Assembly (NCBI GenBank): GCA_029844215.1
Contig: CM056724.1
Span: 36,370,446 to 36,434,445, forward strand
DNA length: 64,000 nt
DNA from: Przewalskia tangutica
Lineage: Eukaryota > Streptophyta > Magnoliopsida > Solanales > Solanaceae
Direction: 5' to 3'
Every line of letters begins with the position of its first letter. Within the stretch, counting starts at the first letter, position 1. Shown here piece by piece: positions 9,705 to 22,700 of the stretch. A program made the position numbers and the translations under genes. Below the pieces are notes generated by a model. That model saw nothing but the letters and a program-made list of their open reading frames with translations, was not told where the DNA came from and did no database searches.

Positions 9705-12700
9705 TGTCACGACCCGCCCGGGCCGCGATCGTGCCCTACTGGGCACCACTTACAGTATACATCGGAGATAATCAGCGGAACATACATGAAACTTATAAAA
9801 TAAAACAACGAAATAAAAACAACGAGGTTAGCCGATGAGGCTACCTTCCCGACATATATATACAACCAAGCGGTTGTCTCCTTTCCTTTACAAATCGACC
9901 CACAATATGTGACTACAGACCTCTAAGAGTTTTAACATAACAAGCGTGCGGACAGGGGCCCGCCATACCACGAATATACATGAATCAACAACCTCGGAAA
10001 GCGAGACTAAAAGATAAGCCTCGGAGTAAATGGAGCTTTTTCCTAAAAATCTGGTGAAATCCTAAGAGCAAGGATCACCAACTGTGTACCTAATACCGGG
10101 CATGACGCAGCCAGAAGAAGTCGGTCTAACAGTGCGAATATGGAACGGAAATAAGGTACAGTAAACAAATCATATCTGTATAAAAGAATGACAGAGGTAA
10201 GTATAAAAAGGGTAAATACCTGATCCTACCATGTCATTACCATCTCGTGAACTTAATCATACCTTATTATCTTTTCCCATTTGTCAATAAAAGTTATAGT
10301 CACTTTCTTACGTACATACTTAGAAAAATCATCAAGTTCATTACCATATAACTTACTTACCTTACCTAACATAATCCGGCCCTTTATGGAGGGACGCCTA
10401 TACTGCCCGGCCCAATCTGGGACGCGATAAAGTCACATAAGTCTGCCCATAGAGGTATACTGCCCGGCCCATTCCTGGGACGCGATAATGTCATATGGTC
10501 TGCCCATAAAGGTATACTGCCTGGCCCATTCCTGGAACGCGATAATGTCATATAGTCTGCCCATAAAGGTATACTGCCCGGCCCATTCCTGGGATGCGAT
10601 AATGTCATATGGTCTGCCCATAAAGGTATATTGCCCGGCTCATTCCTGGGACGCAATAATGTCATATAGTCTGCCCATAAAGGTATACTGCCCGGCCCAT
10701 TCCTAGGACGCGATAATGTCATATAGTCTGCCCATAAAGGTATACTGCCCGGCCCATTCCTGGGACGCGATAATGTCGTATAAAATCCGGGAATTTAACC
10801 CAACGTATTATGCACCTCTACTCCTTTAGAATGACTCTTTTTCAAATAAAACTTCCAAGATACTAATAACTGTAGTATCAAGTCATATCTACTTTTCAAG
10901 ACAAGTCACAATACCTTTTAGAAATACATTTACATGCTTCTAAATCAAGTGACTTCTTTCTTAAAAACCTTAAGCAATTGGTACCTTTAAAACAATTTGC
11001 CCTTCTTTATTTCGAGTCATTCTTTGTTTATATTACTGGAGAAAACCATTCTCTTAACCTTCCATAAAGTTGTTATAACCAACTTCCCATAAAGTCGTTA
11101 TACTATCTTTATGCCTTAGACTAATTCATTTTTTTTATAACCAAGAGACTTATACTTTCAAATCAAGTTTCTTAACTTAGAATTTAAAATCTCTTATCTT
11201 TAGAATATCAAGAAATCTATGCTTTCCAAATCAAGTATTATATACATTTAAATCAAGTCATTTCTTCCTTTAGAAATCAAGTCTCATAACTTGAAAAAAT
11301 AAAGTTTCTTAACCTTTTAAGAATTCAAGGTTCAAAGTCTTAAAAACTTCATACGTAAACTCTTTTAAATTAAGTAACATATACTTTGGTGCGTTGTGAA
11401 TAAGTTATACTTATTTATAACGATCTTATTCAAGTAGCCATGATCTAGAAAATGTAATACAATTTTGTCTTATCTTAGTTTCTATGCAGATGGAGAACTC
11501 TACTCATTTTAATATAATCAATTGTCATTACATTTTCCTTTATTAACGCTGCAATGGCTTGTTCAATACTTATTCCCATGTGTGCCGTAAAATTAGCCAA
11601 GTCAACTTGGCTCCAAATACCTCCTAACGACTCTTACAAACATCCCCCATAAGACTTGGTAAGAACTTAGGATAACCTAGACATAACCTTTACATAGAGT
11701 AAATCACATACCTACCTCTTAACTTCTAAGAGTAGAAGGGAACATGAAATATTACCACATGTATATTCCATACATAGAATCATGTCAAAAGAATGAAGAG
11801 GTTCACATACCTCGCGACGATTATCGACAAGTAGCAAAATGCTCCAAAGTACTTCAACCTTGATAGATATTACATCCTTCAAGTAGAATACACTATACTT
11901 AGTACTTCAACCTATAATGGCCATAATACGTCCATTAACTTCTTACTTCAAACGTAGAATATTATAAGTGCAAAGTCACTAAATTCTACGGAAAATCGGA
12001 CAGCACTTCCTTTGTTTCTACATACTTTGCCACCTTTTTCAAGGCCGAATTCAATAACCAAACACGCCACATTTAAGGCTCAACAATGTAGTTATCAATA
12101 GGGGATTACACGCCTACTAGACGTGTAAAATTCCGCCCCACAATTGATATCAAACTAGTACAACTACAAGTGTAAATTCGGCAACTTGAGACACAACCAC
12201 ACCAATTCTTATCCAATTCCTTTTCAATCCAAATTGTTTAGTATAACATGATATCAAGTCGCAATCGATTATTACTACCACAATCTTCAAGTACGTAACG
12301 TCGGCGATTCTAATTAACGACCAAATTGTAATCCAACTTCAAATGGCTTATATGTCATTTCGGATTTTAGGCTACAATAATCCATATCACTTATAAATCT
12401 TCAACACATATACTTCATGCTAGTAAAAATGTAAGGCTAACATCAATATATAATCTTGTAACACTTTAAGAGAACAAGATTGTTACCTCTACGAGTCTTA
12501 ATCCAACTTCAAATCCAAAGTCGCTCCTTAGCAACTTAGAGCCTCTTCTTGACACTTCAATCCGCCACTTGAGACCCTTAGAATATCACAAACAACTTCC
12601 CTTTAATCTTCCAATCAAAACCTAGGAAAGCAACTAGGTTTTCACCTTGCGACTAATGCGAAAACAATCTTTTTCCGGGATCTTTCTATTGAGATACCCT

Positions 12701-13209
12701 TACAATACCCTCATGAACCTTGTTTTAAAGTTTGGAGCTTATTGGACAACAAACAAATTTTTTTCTTTCTTGGAAGTGTGGAACCCGAGAGCCCTATTGT
12801 TGTTCATCCAATTTCTTGAAATTTTTCTAAGTATAGAAAGTTTGTCTCACTACTAGTATCCTTATATAGCAACATGGAGGGCTAATATTAATACATATGT
12901 GTGGTTTGGATGCAAATCTTTTAAATATCAAGCTAAGTGGTCCCATTGACCAAGTCAATATTATCAAGCTCTACTACTTGCAAGACTTGTCATCTTAAAA
13001 ATGGTCAAATGACCCTTATACCCATGTTGATTTTCGTCCAAGATCACTTAAAGGGGGGGGGGTGACACGTGTCGCCTCCCATTAAATCCTGATATTTCGT
13101 TTTCCGACAATTTCATAATTCCGATAAATTTTTACAAGTCTCTAATCTTATCATTTCTGAGTTCTTACGTACGTTCTTAAAACATATCCTGAAATTACGG
13201 GGTGTAACA
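9705..13209 (-). repeat. 5' LTR of element A, 3.5 kb
   Basis: It runs from TGTCACGACC (U5 end) to GGGGTGTAACA (U3 start). It contains the 57-bp tandem array at 10384-10780, a long AT-rich middle, a TATA box at about 12861-12870 and the GACACGTGTC palindrome near 13064. No gene is seen in it. Confidence 0.88.
10384..10780. repeat. 57-bp tandem array, about seven copies, in element A's LTR
   Basis: The unit contains GCCCATAAAGGTATACTGCC, CGGCCCATTCCTGGGACGCG and ATAATGTCATATAGTCT (57 bp). Copies differ by few substitutions. Because 57 is a multiple of three the array stays open in several frames on both strands, but this is a by-product. It sits in the transcribed R-U5 part of the LTR. Confidence 0.9.
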
Positions 13210-14762
13210 CTCCTACCGGTGTAGCTACCTCAAATACTTCTATCGACTCAGGTTCTATTCTGATTCTACCAGCAACAAGGGGAGATATATATGATAAGGT
13301 GGAACCTGGATCTATCAATGCATATACATCTCAGGAAAAGATCGATAATATACTTGTAACCACATTTGGTGATGCCTCCTGATCCTGCTTACTAGCCAAA
13401 GCATAAATGCGGTTCGAGGGACCGCTAGAACTAGAAACTCCACCACGACCTCTACCACGGCCTACTGGCATATGAACACCCTGTCCTGCGGGGCGCATAG
13501 CTATAGAAAAAGATGAACCAGCAACCGATCCAGTAGGCTGACCATACCCCTGTACCACCTCTAAAAGGACACTTTCTCATCGCATGGACTTGGCGGCCGC
13601 AAGAAAAACAAGCACCCGTGGTAAAACGGCATTCCCCAAAATGGGACCTACCACACCGAGGCAAAGGTGGCCTCAACTGACTCGAACCCCTGTTCGCCTG
13701 TGAACCTGCAGCTCTGGAGCTCTGACCAGCTCCTGAATACCCAGTGCGGTCAAATATCCTACATGTAGACTGTGAAGGTGCACTCTGTGTTGGCTGGGAA
13801 GAATACCTAACATGATGTTGAGGCTGCCCGCCTCGAAACTCACCAGAATATCCAGCCGATCTAGCCCTCTTATGTTGGCCTCTGTCGTGATCCCTATCTG
13901 GCTGACGCCATCTGCGTCGGTCTTCTACCCCCTGTGCATATGCATGTATCCGGGCAATATCCATACCTGACTGAAGAGCCACCTCCATACAACTATTAAT
14001 CAAATAACGATCCAGCCCTATCACAAAGCGATGCACTATGTCCGCCATATCAGCCACAATAGTAGGCGCATACCTAGCCAATGAATCAAACTCGAGACTA
14101 TACTCTCGAATGCTCCTACCATTCTGCCTCAAGTGTAGGAATCTATCAACTCTAGCTCGTCTCATATCTGGAGGCAGAAAGTGGCCAAGGAAAGCCTCTG
14201 TAAACTCACCCCATACAGCTGGAGGAGCACTCTCGCTTCTAGATAACTCCCAATACTCATACCAATTAATCGCTACATCCCGCATCCGATACGGAGTTAA
14301 CTTAACTGACTCAGTCTCCGAAGCCTTGATCACCTTCAACGTACGCTGAATCTGTCGGATAAACTCATGCGAGTCATCCTCGAGCTTTCACCCAAAAAAC
14401 TCTAGAGGATTACAACTCAAGAAATAACGAATCCTCAAACTGTCAGATCTGTGGTCAACTCCCAGTCGTTGTCTACGAGTCTGCCCTGCCACTAATCTGG
14501 TCAGCAGCTATACTGCATCTCTCATGGCTCTGTCCTCTGCCCCTGGCTGAGGAGTTGTAGGCTCAGGTGCTGGGGTCTCAGGAGCTGATGGTGTTGCCCC
14601 CTGAACTGGAGCCTCTGGAGGTGGCGATGTAGCAGAGCTCGTCGACTGAGGTACAATCTCAGGCATAGACTGGGTATGGGCCCTGGTAACTCTCCGGGTC
14701 TGTTTAGTAGCTCCTGCTACTGATTTGCCCTTCTGGGCCACTATCGCCTTTTTCGGAGGCAT
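13210..14762 (-). pseudogene. gag and start of protease of element B
   Basis: The start codon is complementary to CAT at 14760-14762 (MPPKKAIVAQKGK). A proline-rich N-terminus is open to about 14508, then there is a break, then the best-preserved gag core of the window (13452-14339): NWYEYWELSR, AFLGHFLPPDMRRARVDRF, MDIARIHAYAQGVEDRR, then the zinc knuckle CGRSHFGECRFTTGACFSCG with GRQVHAMRKCPF. After IYALASKQDQEASPNVVT a TGA stop interrupts the frame just before the protease motif DVYALIDPGSTLSYISP (about 13275-13335). The protease active site thus reads D-P-G-S, as in E. Confidence 0.85.
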
Positions 14763-14952
14763 AGCTGGAAACACAATAATACGTCAGAGAGGGATTAACC
14801 TAATAACATAGCTCTATCACACGATCTTTGAGTAAGAAGAATAGAAACCAATCCTAAATGTCCAGCAGCCTCCTGCGTATAAGTATGGTGCACAACATAC
14901 CCATATACAACACTCTACTAGACACAGTCTATAGACATTCTGAGAATGAACT

Positions 14953-14964
14953 GCTCTGATACCA
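14953..14964 (-). promoter_or_regulatory. Primer binding site of element B
   Basis: GCTCTGATACCA is an exact complement of the initiator Met-tRNA primer site; the LTR starts at 14970. Confidence 0.9.
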
Positions 14965-15654
14965 CTAAATGTCACGACCCGACCCGACGGGCCGCGACCC
15001 GGTGCCCTACCTGGGCACCCTTATACCCACATATCACATACAATCACACGGATACCAAGGATAATCTAGTAATCTATGAATCATATCAAAATAGGCAAGC
15101 CGACAAGGCTGCCACTACATACGGAAACATCCCAAAATGAGTACAACAGTACAGCTGAACCAAACACATATACAATCCACACAAGTCCATAACACATCTA
15201 CCACTCACAACTGTCTACAGACCCCTAAGAGTACGATAATGAAATATGACGGGACAGAGCCCCGTCGTGCCTCTAAATATGCATAAGTCAAAAATAAAAT
15301 TTTGTACCAAAACGTCTAATCTCCGAATCAATGGATCTCTCTAAACAGCTGAACATGAATCCTACACTAGAGGATCACCAAACTGAGTACATGTACCTGC
15401 GGGCATGAACGCAGCCCCCCGAGGAAAGGGGGTCAGTACGAAATAATGTACTGAGTATGTAAAACATGAAGTACTGTAAATAAGATCATAACTGGCCAAG
15501 AGATGTCAGGAGACAAATATAATAATCCAAATATCAATACAACTGTGCCTTATGAAATGAGAGTCAACTGTGCCTTATAAAATGAGAGTCAACTGTGCCT
15601 TATAAAATGAGAATCATATCAAAATCATGGATGCATGTCCATTGAATCATCATA

Positions 15655-15935
15655 TACCTATACATACCATACCCGACCAATTATGGGACTTGATGAATGA
15701 AGTCATATATATATACATACTGTACCCGACCCATTATGAGACTCGGTGAATGAAGTCATATACATATGCATACTGTACCCGGCCCATTATGGGACTCGGT
15801 GAATGAAGTCATACATGGATACCTGTCCATAAACTGTGGATGTCTGTCCACTTATATCGTACCCGGCCCATTCTGGGACTCGGTAAAATCATCATATATA
15901 TATATACATGCCCGACCCGGGACTCGGTGAAATCA
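15655..15935. repeat. Tandem array in element B's LTR, about 50-70-bp unit
   Basis: Four to five imperfect copies containing TACCCGACCCATTATGGGAC, TCGGTGAATGAAGTCATA and an ATACATATGCATACTG spacer. It is preceded at about 15540-15610 by three short copies of CAACTGTGCCTTATAAAATG. Confidence 0.8.
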
Positions 15936-17449
15936 TATAATCATATCAGCACGAATAGAATATCATGAGTAACTTTATACAAATTAAATCATCATTTGAC
16001 TCTCAATGGAATAAATAGAGTAACTATTACTTAGAAAATCAATGCACTATCATATCATGTATCATTAAGAATTAGGATTCAATAGAATTATGTACGTCCG
16101 CCGTACACTCATTTTATATAAATCATGTCAAAAGAAGAAATGATAGTTTCACATACCTTATTGTCGAACTAACCAACTATATAATTAATGTTCATCTCGA
16201 TTAGAACCTCGACCTATAATAGTAGCAACATACCCGTCAACTCTATGATTTCTAGCGTAAGTTATATTGAATGATGACTCCTTTTTCTATAAAAATTCAG
16301 GCAGCACTTCCCCTAATTATATACATATCCACATCTTATAAACAATGTCAACAATACCAATAACCAAGCACAATTTCAGGATATAACAAAATATGTCCAT
16401 ATACTATATCTACACCATAGTTATGCATTCTTTCTCTTTACGTTCATGTAATACAACAACTACAACAACCAAGGTGATTACTACACCTATTTCTCATGTT
16501 AATCTAGCTCCTTTAACCACGTTAATGCAGTCCTTAAAAACAGTCCACATTCCAACAACAACAAGAGTGCAATGTAACCCCTTTTTATACCTTTATTTCT
16601 TTAGGACATGGAGTAGAAACTACCACAATGTACATACTTATAAATCCCAGCATACAAACTCGACAATAACATCCCTTAAACAATAAAATTTCCCGTATTC
16701 AACTCCAACAAAAATAGCACGCAAACAACCCTTAAAATCGAGTCAACAATGTCCAACAATTTCTAGCATGTCACGCCCCAATAAACAATACCATAACTCT
16801 TCTCTTAATTCCTTAACATCCAATTCATATTTCAACAATTTCCTATAAACGTTTACAATTTAAACATCAATATTTCCTTCACTTTAACACATAATTAATG
16901 GTGAAAATAATAACAAAACGATAATCGAATCCAATGTACACAAAACAGTCCCAAATCGGTCCATCACCCAAAATATTCACATGCATTATCTCATTTCCAT
17001 TTTCTCTTAACACAAGTTCATTTCTTAAACTACAACATCATGTAACTCCAATACTCAAATAATAAGAAGAAATCTTACCTCAATTTTTGCCCAAAATAGC
17101 CCCTATATTTCGGTCACTGCTCCATTTCCTTTTGCACCATTTTCACCATTTCTTCAATTTTTATTGACATGCATGTATTCTACAAGTTTAATCCATCATT
17201 CCTACATGTTTTTCTTCAAAAAATGGTTCATCTTCAAACTGAAATTTCTTGGCTAAAAAATCGGTCCAGCAACCAAAAATAATCATTGCTTCATTTTCAC
17301 CATTTGCTTAGAATTTAATAGAAGAGTTTAATCTTAGAAAAGGAGTTGATTTAGTCTTCAATTTGCTATGGGAAGGGGGAGGGTTCTCGGCTGAAGGATA
17401 AAGAGAGAAGGTGAGGGAGTGTTTTGAAAAAGAAGTGGGGAGATGAAAG

Positions 17450-17454
17450 ATTAT
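17450..17454. repeat. Left target-site duplication of element C (ATTAT)
   Basis: ATTAT directly precedes TGTCACGACC of C and recurs at 56241-56245 directly after C's terminal TGTAACA. A 5-bp duplication is the norm for Ty3/gypsy integration. Confidence 0.92.
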
Positions 17455-18265
17455 TGTCACGACCCGACCCCGGGTCCGCGACTGGTGCCCTACCTGGGCA
17501 CCCTATTTAGGTATACATCAGAGAATAGCAGCGGAACATACGCAACATGAACACATGTGTAACAATAAAACATCCCAGGTTAGCCGATAAGGCCATCTTC
17601 CATAATATAGCATAATCAAAAGTACAAATGTACAACATCAGTTCTTACAGCCCAACCACATATGTGAATACAGACCTCTAGGAATAACAACTGTGGCGGG
17701 ACAGGGCCCCGCCATACCCCTGAATGTACATAAATCTACAACATCAGGGAAATACTGTACCAAAAGAGACAAGCCTCCGGAGAAATGGAGCTTCTGACGT
17801 CTGATAAGTGATCCTAAGTACGAGGATCCACCACCTGCTTAACCTTTCCTGCGGCATGAACGCAGCCAGAAGAAAGTCGACACAATATGTACTAAGTATG
17901 AAAAACTGGAAAGTACTGTAATTACAATATAAGTTTAAAACAAAGCCGGAGACATGGATGATAACAAAATTATAGTACACAGTGCCTTACTAACAATGAG
18001 AGTAAATCAAGGGAATACGTACAACCTCATAATAGGAGACTCTCGATCATATCATGGGTAGCGAACAATACGTTTTAGCCATGACATTTTCGTCCAAGGC
18101 ATCACTAAGGGGGGGTGACACGTGTCGCCCTCCCATTCGTCACAACAATACGTTTTTTTCCGAAAATTTCATAATTCCGATAATATCTTACAAGTCTCAA
18201 ATCTTAACACTTGTGAGTTCTTACGTACGTTCTTAAAACATGTCCTGTAAATACGGGGTGTAACA
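17455..18265 (-). repeat. 3' LTR of element C with a 2.1-kb internal deletion
   Basis: The first ~600 bp match C's 5' LTR (compare 53500-53965) up to GGGTAGCGAA. After a short AATACGTT-like filler it resumes at TAGCCATGACATTTTCGTCC, equivalent to about 56052. The tandem array and AT-rich middle are missing. Confidence 0.85.
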
Positions 18266-18301
18266 TTCTTCCCCCCTTAGAAACATTCGTCCCCGAATGT
18301 T
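18266..18301 (-). promoter_or_regulatory. Polypurine tract and conserved hairpin of element C
   Basis: TTCTTCCCCCCTTAG at 18266-18280, then AACATTCG-TCCC-CGAATGTT at 18282-18301. Confidence 0.87.
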
Positions 18302-18382
18302 CTTTCGGAGTCAATTAGCAACATAGTTTCCTTTCACAACCCCGACATACCAAAAATGCCACACATGGCCACATAATAGCAT

Positions 18383-18690
18383 TTAAGCAAAAGAAATACT
18401 TAAATTTAAAACCTGACAAGTAAGGGAAGGTGAATTACCTGAAGGTATAGGAAATAAGTGAGGATACTTCCTCAACATGTCCTCCTCCGCTTCCCAAGTC
18501 ATCTCCTCCCGGTTATCATTCCTCCACAGGACTTTGACGGAAGTTACATCCTTGGTCCGCATCGCGACACAGCGATCGAGTATCGCTATGGGACTCTCAT
18601 ACGATAACCCCTCCGCCACTGGACCTCACTAGTAGGAAAACTCATTTGGATCACCGATACACTTCCGCAACATAGAAACATGGAAGACCG
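18383..18690 (-). pseudogene. Chromodomain region of element C
   Basis: An open frame at 18383-18619 reads EGLSYESPIAILDR, RTKDVTSVKVLWRND and REEMTWEAEEDMLRKYPHLF, the C-terminal chromodomain-like module typical of Tekay/Del-type chromoviruses. It follows integrase and is thought to steer insertion to heterochromatin. The VFHVSMLR-type segment just upstream is readable near 18640-18690 out of frame. Confidence 0.82.
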
Positions 18691-19730
18691 GATGTACCGC
18701 CTCTAACTCGATGGCGGATCCAACTCATAGGCAACCTTGCCTACTCGACGGACGATCGGTAGGGCCCGTGTACCTTGGGTGAGTTTCCCCTTCATCGAAT
18801 CTCATCACACCTTCATGGGTGACACGCTAAGAAGACCCAATCGCCACCGAAACTCCAAATGCCGACGCCGATTATCCGCATATGACTTCTGACTACGAGC
18901 CGCTACGATCTCTCCGGATAATCTTTACTTTATCCACAGCCTGCTGAACAAATTTTGGTCCAACTAATTGTACCTCGCCCACGTCGAAACAACCAATCGG
19001 CGACCTTCATTTTCGCCCATATAAAGCCTCGTATGGCGCCATCTCAGATATCGGAATGGTAGTTGTTGTTGTAAGAAAACTCCAAGAGGCAAATGATCCT
19101 CCCACTACCACGAAATCAATCACGCAGCTCGCAACATATCCTCGTTGTCCGGATAGTACGCTCTTCCCGCCCACAACTGAGGATGGAATGTCAGATCGAG
19201 ACTCACATGTGTCCCTAAACCCTTCGGAAAGACCTCCGTAAGTTAGCCAGAACTGGCTCCCTATCGGATATAATCGACACCGACACCGCAGCCTCACAAT
19301 CTCTTTGATGTACAATCCGCATAGTCCTCACCAAAACGTCGTCCGATCGGAAGGAAATGGGCTGATTTCACACCACAACAATAACCCAAATGGAGTCGAT
19401 TTCCTCCGAGTACGAGGTAACCTCAGAATAAAGTCCATGTTGATCACCTCCCACTTCCAAGTCGGAATCTCAATAGATCGCAATAATCCACTGGGCCTCG
19501 TGCTCGACTGACTGCCGGGCAATTAGGACATCAGGCGACAAAACTCGCCACGCCCCTCTTCGTGCCATCCCACCAATACAAACGTCGAGGTCATGGTACA
19601 TCTTGGTCGACCGGATGAATAGAATAACGAGCACCGTGTGCCTCCCCAGACCACGACGGTCCTGACATATCGGGAACACACAACCGCCAAATCTCAAAGA
19701 CTTATCAAAGTGCTACTCGAATAGACTCTT
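18691..19730 (-). pseudogene. Integrase of element C, cut by element D
   Basis: Read right to left: zinc-binding domain words STKMYHDL (about 19595), the core start IPTWKWEVINMDFI with its first catalytic Asp (about 19450-19475), CVIDF (about 19115) and MAPYEALYGRK (about 19010-19040). Several frame shifts separate these. The reading stops at 19730, where element D begins, and resumes at 29284. Confidence 0.8.
19726..19730. repeat. Left target-site duplication of element D (CTCTT)
   Basis: CTCTT precedes D's first base and recurs at 29279-29283 after D's last base. Removing D and one copy restores a sequence colinear with element F near 45927. Confidence 0.93.
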
Positions 19731-22700
19731 TGTCACGACCTGCCCGGTTCGTGACCGTGCCTTACCCCGCACCCAAGTAGACATACATCGAGTAATCAAT
19801 GAACATAAAGACAATACATGAAACCAGGTAATAAGACGGGAAATAAGAAGACAAAGCTAACCAAAAGCGGTTACCTTCGATATATATAAATAGCAACTTT
19901 TTCAACATGAACAGTTTAATCCTTTTACAAACCTCGCCCACAACAAGATTACATGCACTTAAGAATGATACGACAACAATGGCGGACAGGCCCCGCCAAA
20001 CCCCCGAATGTAAACACTTACGACGCAGCGGACTATACCACCGATAAGCCTCCGAGAAACGGAGCTTCCCAAACGCCAAACGTGACTCGAGAGCTAGGAT
20101 CAACGATCGTGTACCTCAACTGCGGCATGAACGCAGCCCGGGCGAGGTCGCATAACAAAAAGTATGTGAAATCAAAATACATATCAGAAATGAAATCATA
20201 GCGATCATATATAAAGCAGAGACATGTATGATAACCAAACTACGCTTACAACAAAGCAATATGTCGTTAGGGACTCACGCCCTCAAGGCATCACTCAAGT
20301 TTACCACTCGGTCTCAAGCCCACAACATCAATCGTGCCCGGGGAAGACCTTCCTCACCGCCAGCTTCTATGATATAAAAGCACCAAGGAACACACATGAA
20401 CACCGTGTCCCACTGTGTCATAATAAAATCAGACGGTAAGTACGAAGGCATAGCCGACTACTAAAAACCCACGCACCAACAAGGTCATGAATCAGATCAT
20501 AAGATCTGTCTGACCGTCACATGATCAAAGCCGCCACTTGCCCGCAGATCGATGTACGCGTCTAACCTCGAACTCCCGCACTCGCATAGGCCAATCTCAT
20601 CGCCCGCATGAGGTATTCCCGCATCGAGGGTAGCTACTCCGGCATCGCCCCGACTTCGCAGCCGCATGGCCACATGGACCGCATGCCCATAAAGGACGAC
20701 ACTAACACGAACTCGTAGCTCCGCATAGCCCGGGACTGTATGAGGTATTCTCAATCATAGGTCCATCGACCCGAAGTCTACCCCGCACGGAGGGCGCCTT
20801 AACCCCGGAATCATCTCAAGAGATGAATGCCACAATACTATCATAACGATCGATAGTTAATAAGCACAATCAAGGAACCCTTCACACAAACATCACAAGA
20901 TACTAACACACGTAGATCCCAACACGCTTACTTATCAACGCAATCAAGAAAGTATTACAAGGCTATCACAAACCAATACAATCAAGTTGTTCACACAAGG
21001 TACCTTCTACTATATGATTAACAAAATCGGGTTTTATCCCCAAAGTACTTCATACATTAACTCTTTAAAAGATACGTTACTTTCACAATGTCACACAATA
21101 CCCGTAGTATAAAATAGAGTGACTATCCTTTTAAAGTAAATCAATTACTCTTTGTAAAATCAAGTAGCAACATTCTTTTCCAATGATCAAGTTTGCCTAA
21201 TTTCCAATGTTCAAGTTTCTCATTTTAGAAAGGTTTCAGTAGTTCATAGTCTTATTCATTTGAGAATATAATTCTCCTTAAAACTATCCGAGAAACATAA
21301 GTCTTATATGAGTAGGATATTCTTGTTTATAACAATCTTATTACAACAGCCGTGATCTAAGAAATATCATTTTGTCTCATCTTAGCTTCTATGCAGATGG
21401 AAGTTTCTACTGGTTTTAATAATACTTAATTAGTCAAAACATTTCCTTTTATTAACGCCGCAGTTGGTTTGTCGATACACATTACGATTTCCAAAATCAA
21501 GAAACATTCTTAAGCCGTTATACCTAACTTCCCATAAAGCTAGTATAACTCTTAAGTTTTTCAAAACCAAGTATTACTTCTTCTTTCAAAATGATTCAAA
21601 AATCTTTGAAATACTTCAAGTTCTTTATTAACACATAACAAGCCGCTTATAGTTCAAATCAAGACTTTTAAAACCACATGTATTCTCTTACCAACATAAA
21701 GTCGTTATAACCAACTTCCCATAAAGTCGTTATAACACTTTATGTTTTAAACCAATCACATACATTTAGCACATGACGCTCACCGTACTACATAGTTCAC
21801 ACATATCATGCTAGAAGAGATAGGAAGAGGTTCACATACCTCGCGACGATTATCGACTAATAGCAAAATGCTCCAAGTACCTCAAACCGCCGGCTACTCC
21901 CTAAGCCAAGTAGATCGCGCCACGCATAGTACTTCCACCTATAAGGCCACAAGGCGCTTATTAACACCAGGTCTCTTCGTAGAACATTCTACGTAAAATT
22001 CAAAGACTCTCCCGCAACAACGGAAATCTCCTCCTCTATCGAGGCCGGCTACCAAGCCAACCAGGGGTTATACATCTAACCCTAACGGGTACAATTCTAC
22101 TCCAATGGACTACTTCACAAGTCTCATCAGAATACCCTAAGTAATTACAGTTCAGTAATCTTCTTTAAATACAGGCTTAAGTCGCAAGACATTGTCGTAA
22201 GTATTATTCAGGCTTAAGTCAAAAGACATTGCCAATAACTACGTTCAGTTCTATATATAGTATACTTCAACTATATATTCTAACAATATGTAATTTCCAA
22301 TTACAATAGAGGGACAAGATATTTACCTCAATAAGCCCATAATTATCCAAGTAAAAAGTCGATCCCGGCAATCGCTTAGCTCCAACTCCGAGCGCCCAAC
22401 CCGCCTCCAAACTACCCTTAGAAGTTCTAACCAACTTCTACAAACTACTCCAACTAACCATGGAGATTTTCCTTAGGGTTTCGTTTAGAGGCTAAAGGGA
22501 CGTATAATAGTATTTTCCTGCTTTTCAGATAGAGGGTACTTTGGAAATACTACAAGGTATTTGGGCTAAAGTATTTGGGTATTATAACAATACTTGAAGA
22601 GTATTTCTACCAAGGGGGTAGTATTTCGACTAGCACAACTAGGCTAGTGGGGTTGCTCTCGCCAAAAGGCCACTCAAAGGGGAGGGGAGTTGGGCGAGAC

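Larger units (their letters stand above)
6583..13209 (-). mobile_element. Element A: gag-only Ty3/gypsy derivative with 3.5-kb LTRs
   Basis: On the plus strand the order is a partial 3' LTR (6585-7886), polypurine tract and hairpin, an interior of only 1.8 kb holding gag, a primer site, and a full 5' LTR (9705-13209). The partial LTR matches 11906-13209 almost base for base, so A is a recent insertion. Pol is absent: the sequence passes from about 270 bp of 3' untranslated sequence into the gag zinc-knuckle region. Right of 13209 the protease of element B begins, so A is inserted in B. It resembles the class called TR-GAG, and mobility would depend on pol from an autonomous relative. Confidence 0.85.
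13210..17454 (-). mobile_element. Element B, left visible part (protease end, gag, most of the 5' LTR)
   Basis: Directly after element A the sequence is B's protease, then gag, primer site and 5' LTR. The LTR is interrupted at 17454 by element C and resumes at 56246. B's RT, integrase and 3' LTR must lie left of A, outside the window. B's LTR differs from the others (its own tandem array, a more divergent AT-rich half), so it is a separate subfamily. Given the nesting, B is older than A, C, D, E and F. Confidence 0.82.
14970..17454 (-). repeat. 5' LTR of element B, first segment
   Basis: It begins TGTCACGACCCGACC after the primer site. It continues through a tandem array (15655-15935) and AT-rich sequence until element C at 17455, and resumes at 56246-56594. 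Together these give about 2.83 kb. Apart from the array no coding or RNA gene is seen. Confidence 0.82.

Noticed and set aside
10384..10722. Long open frames on both strands with repeated peptide units
   Set aside because: They are by-products of a 57-bp tandem array whose unit length is a multiple of three; the array lies in a non-coding LTR.
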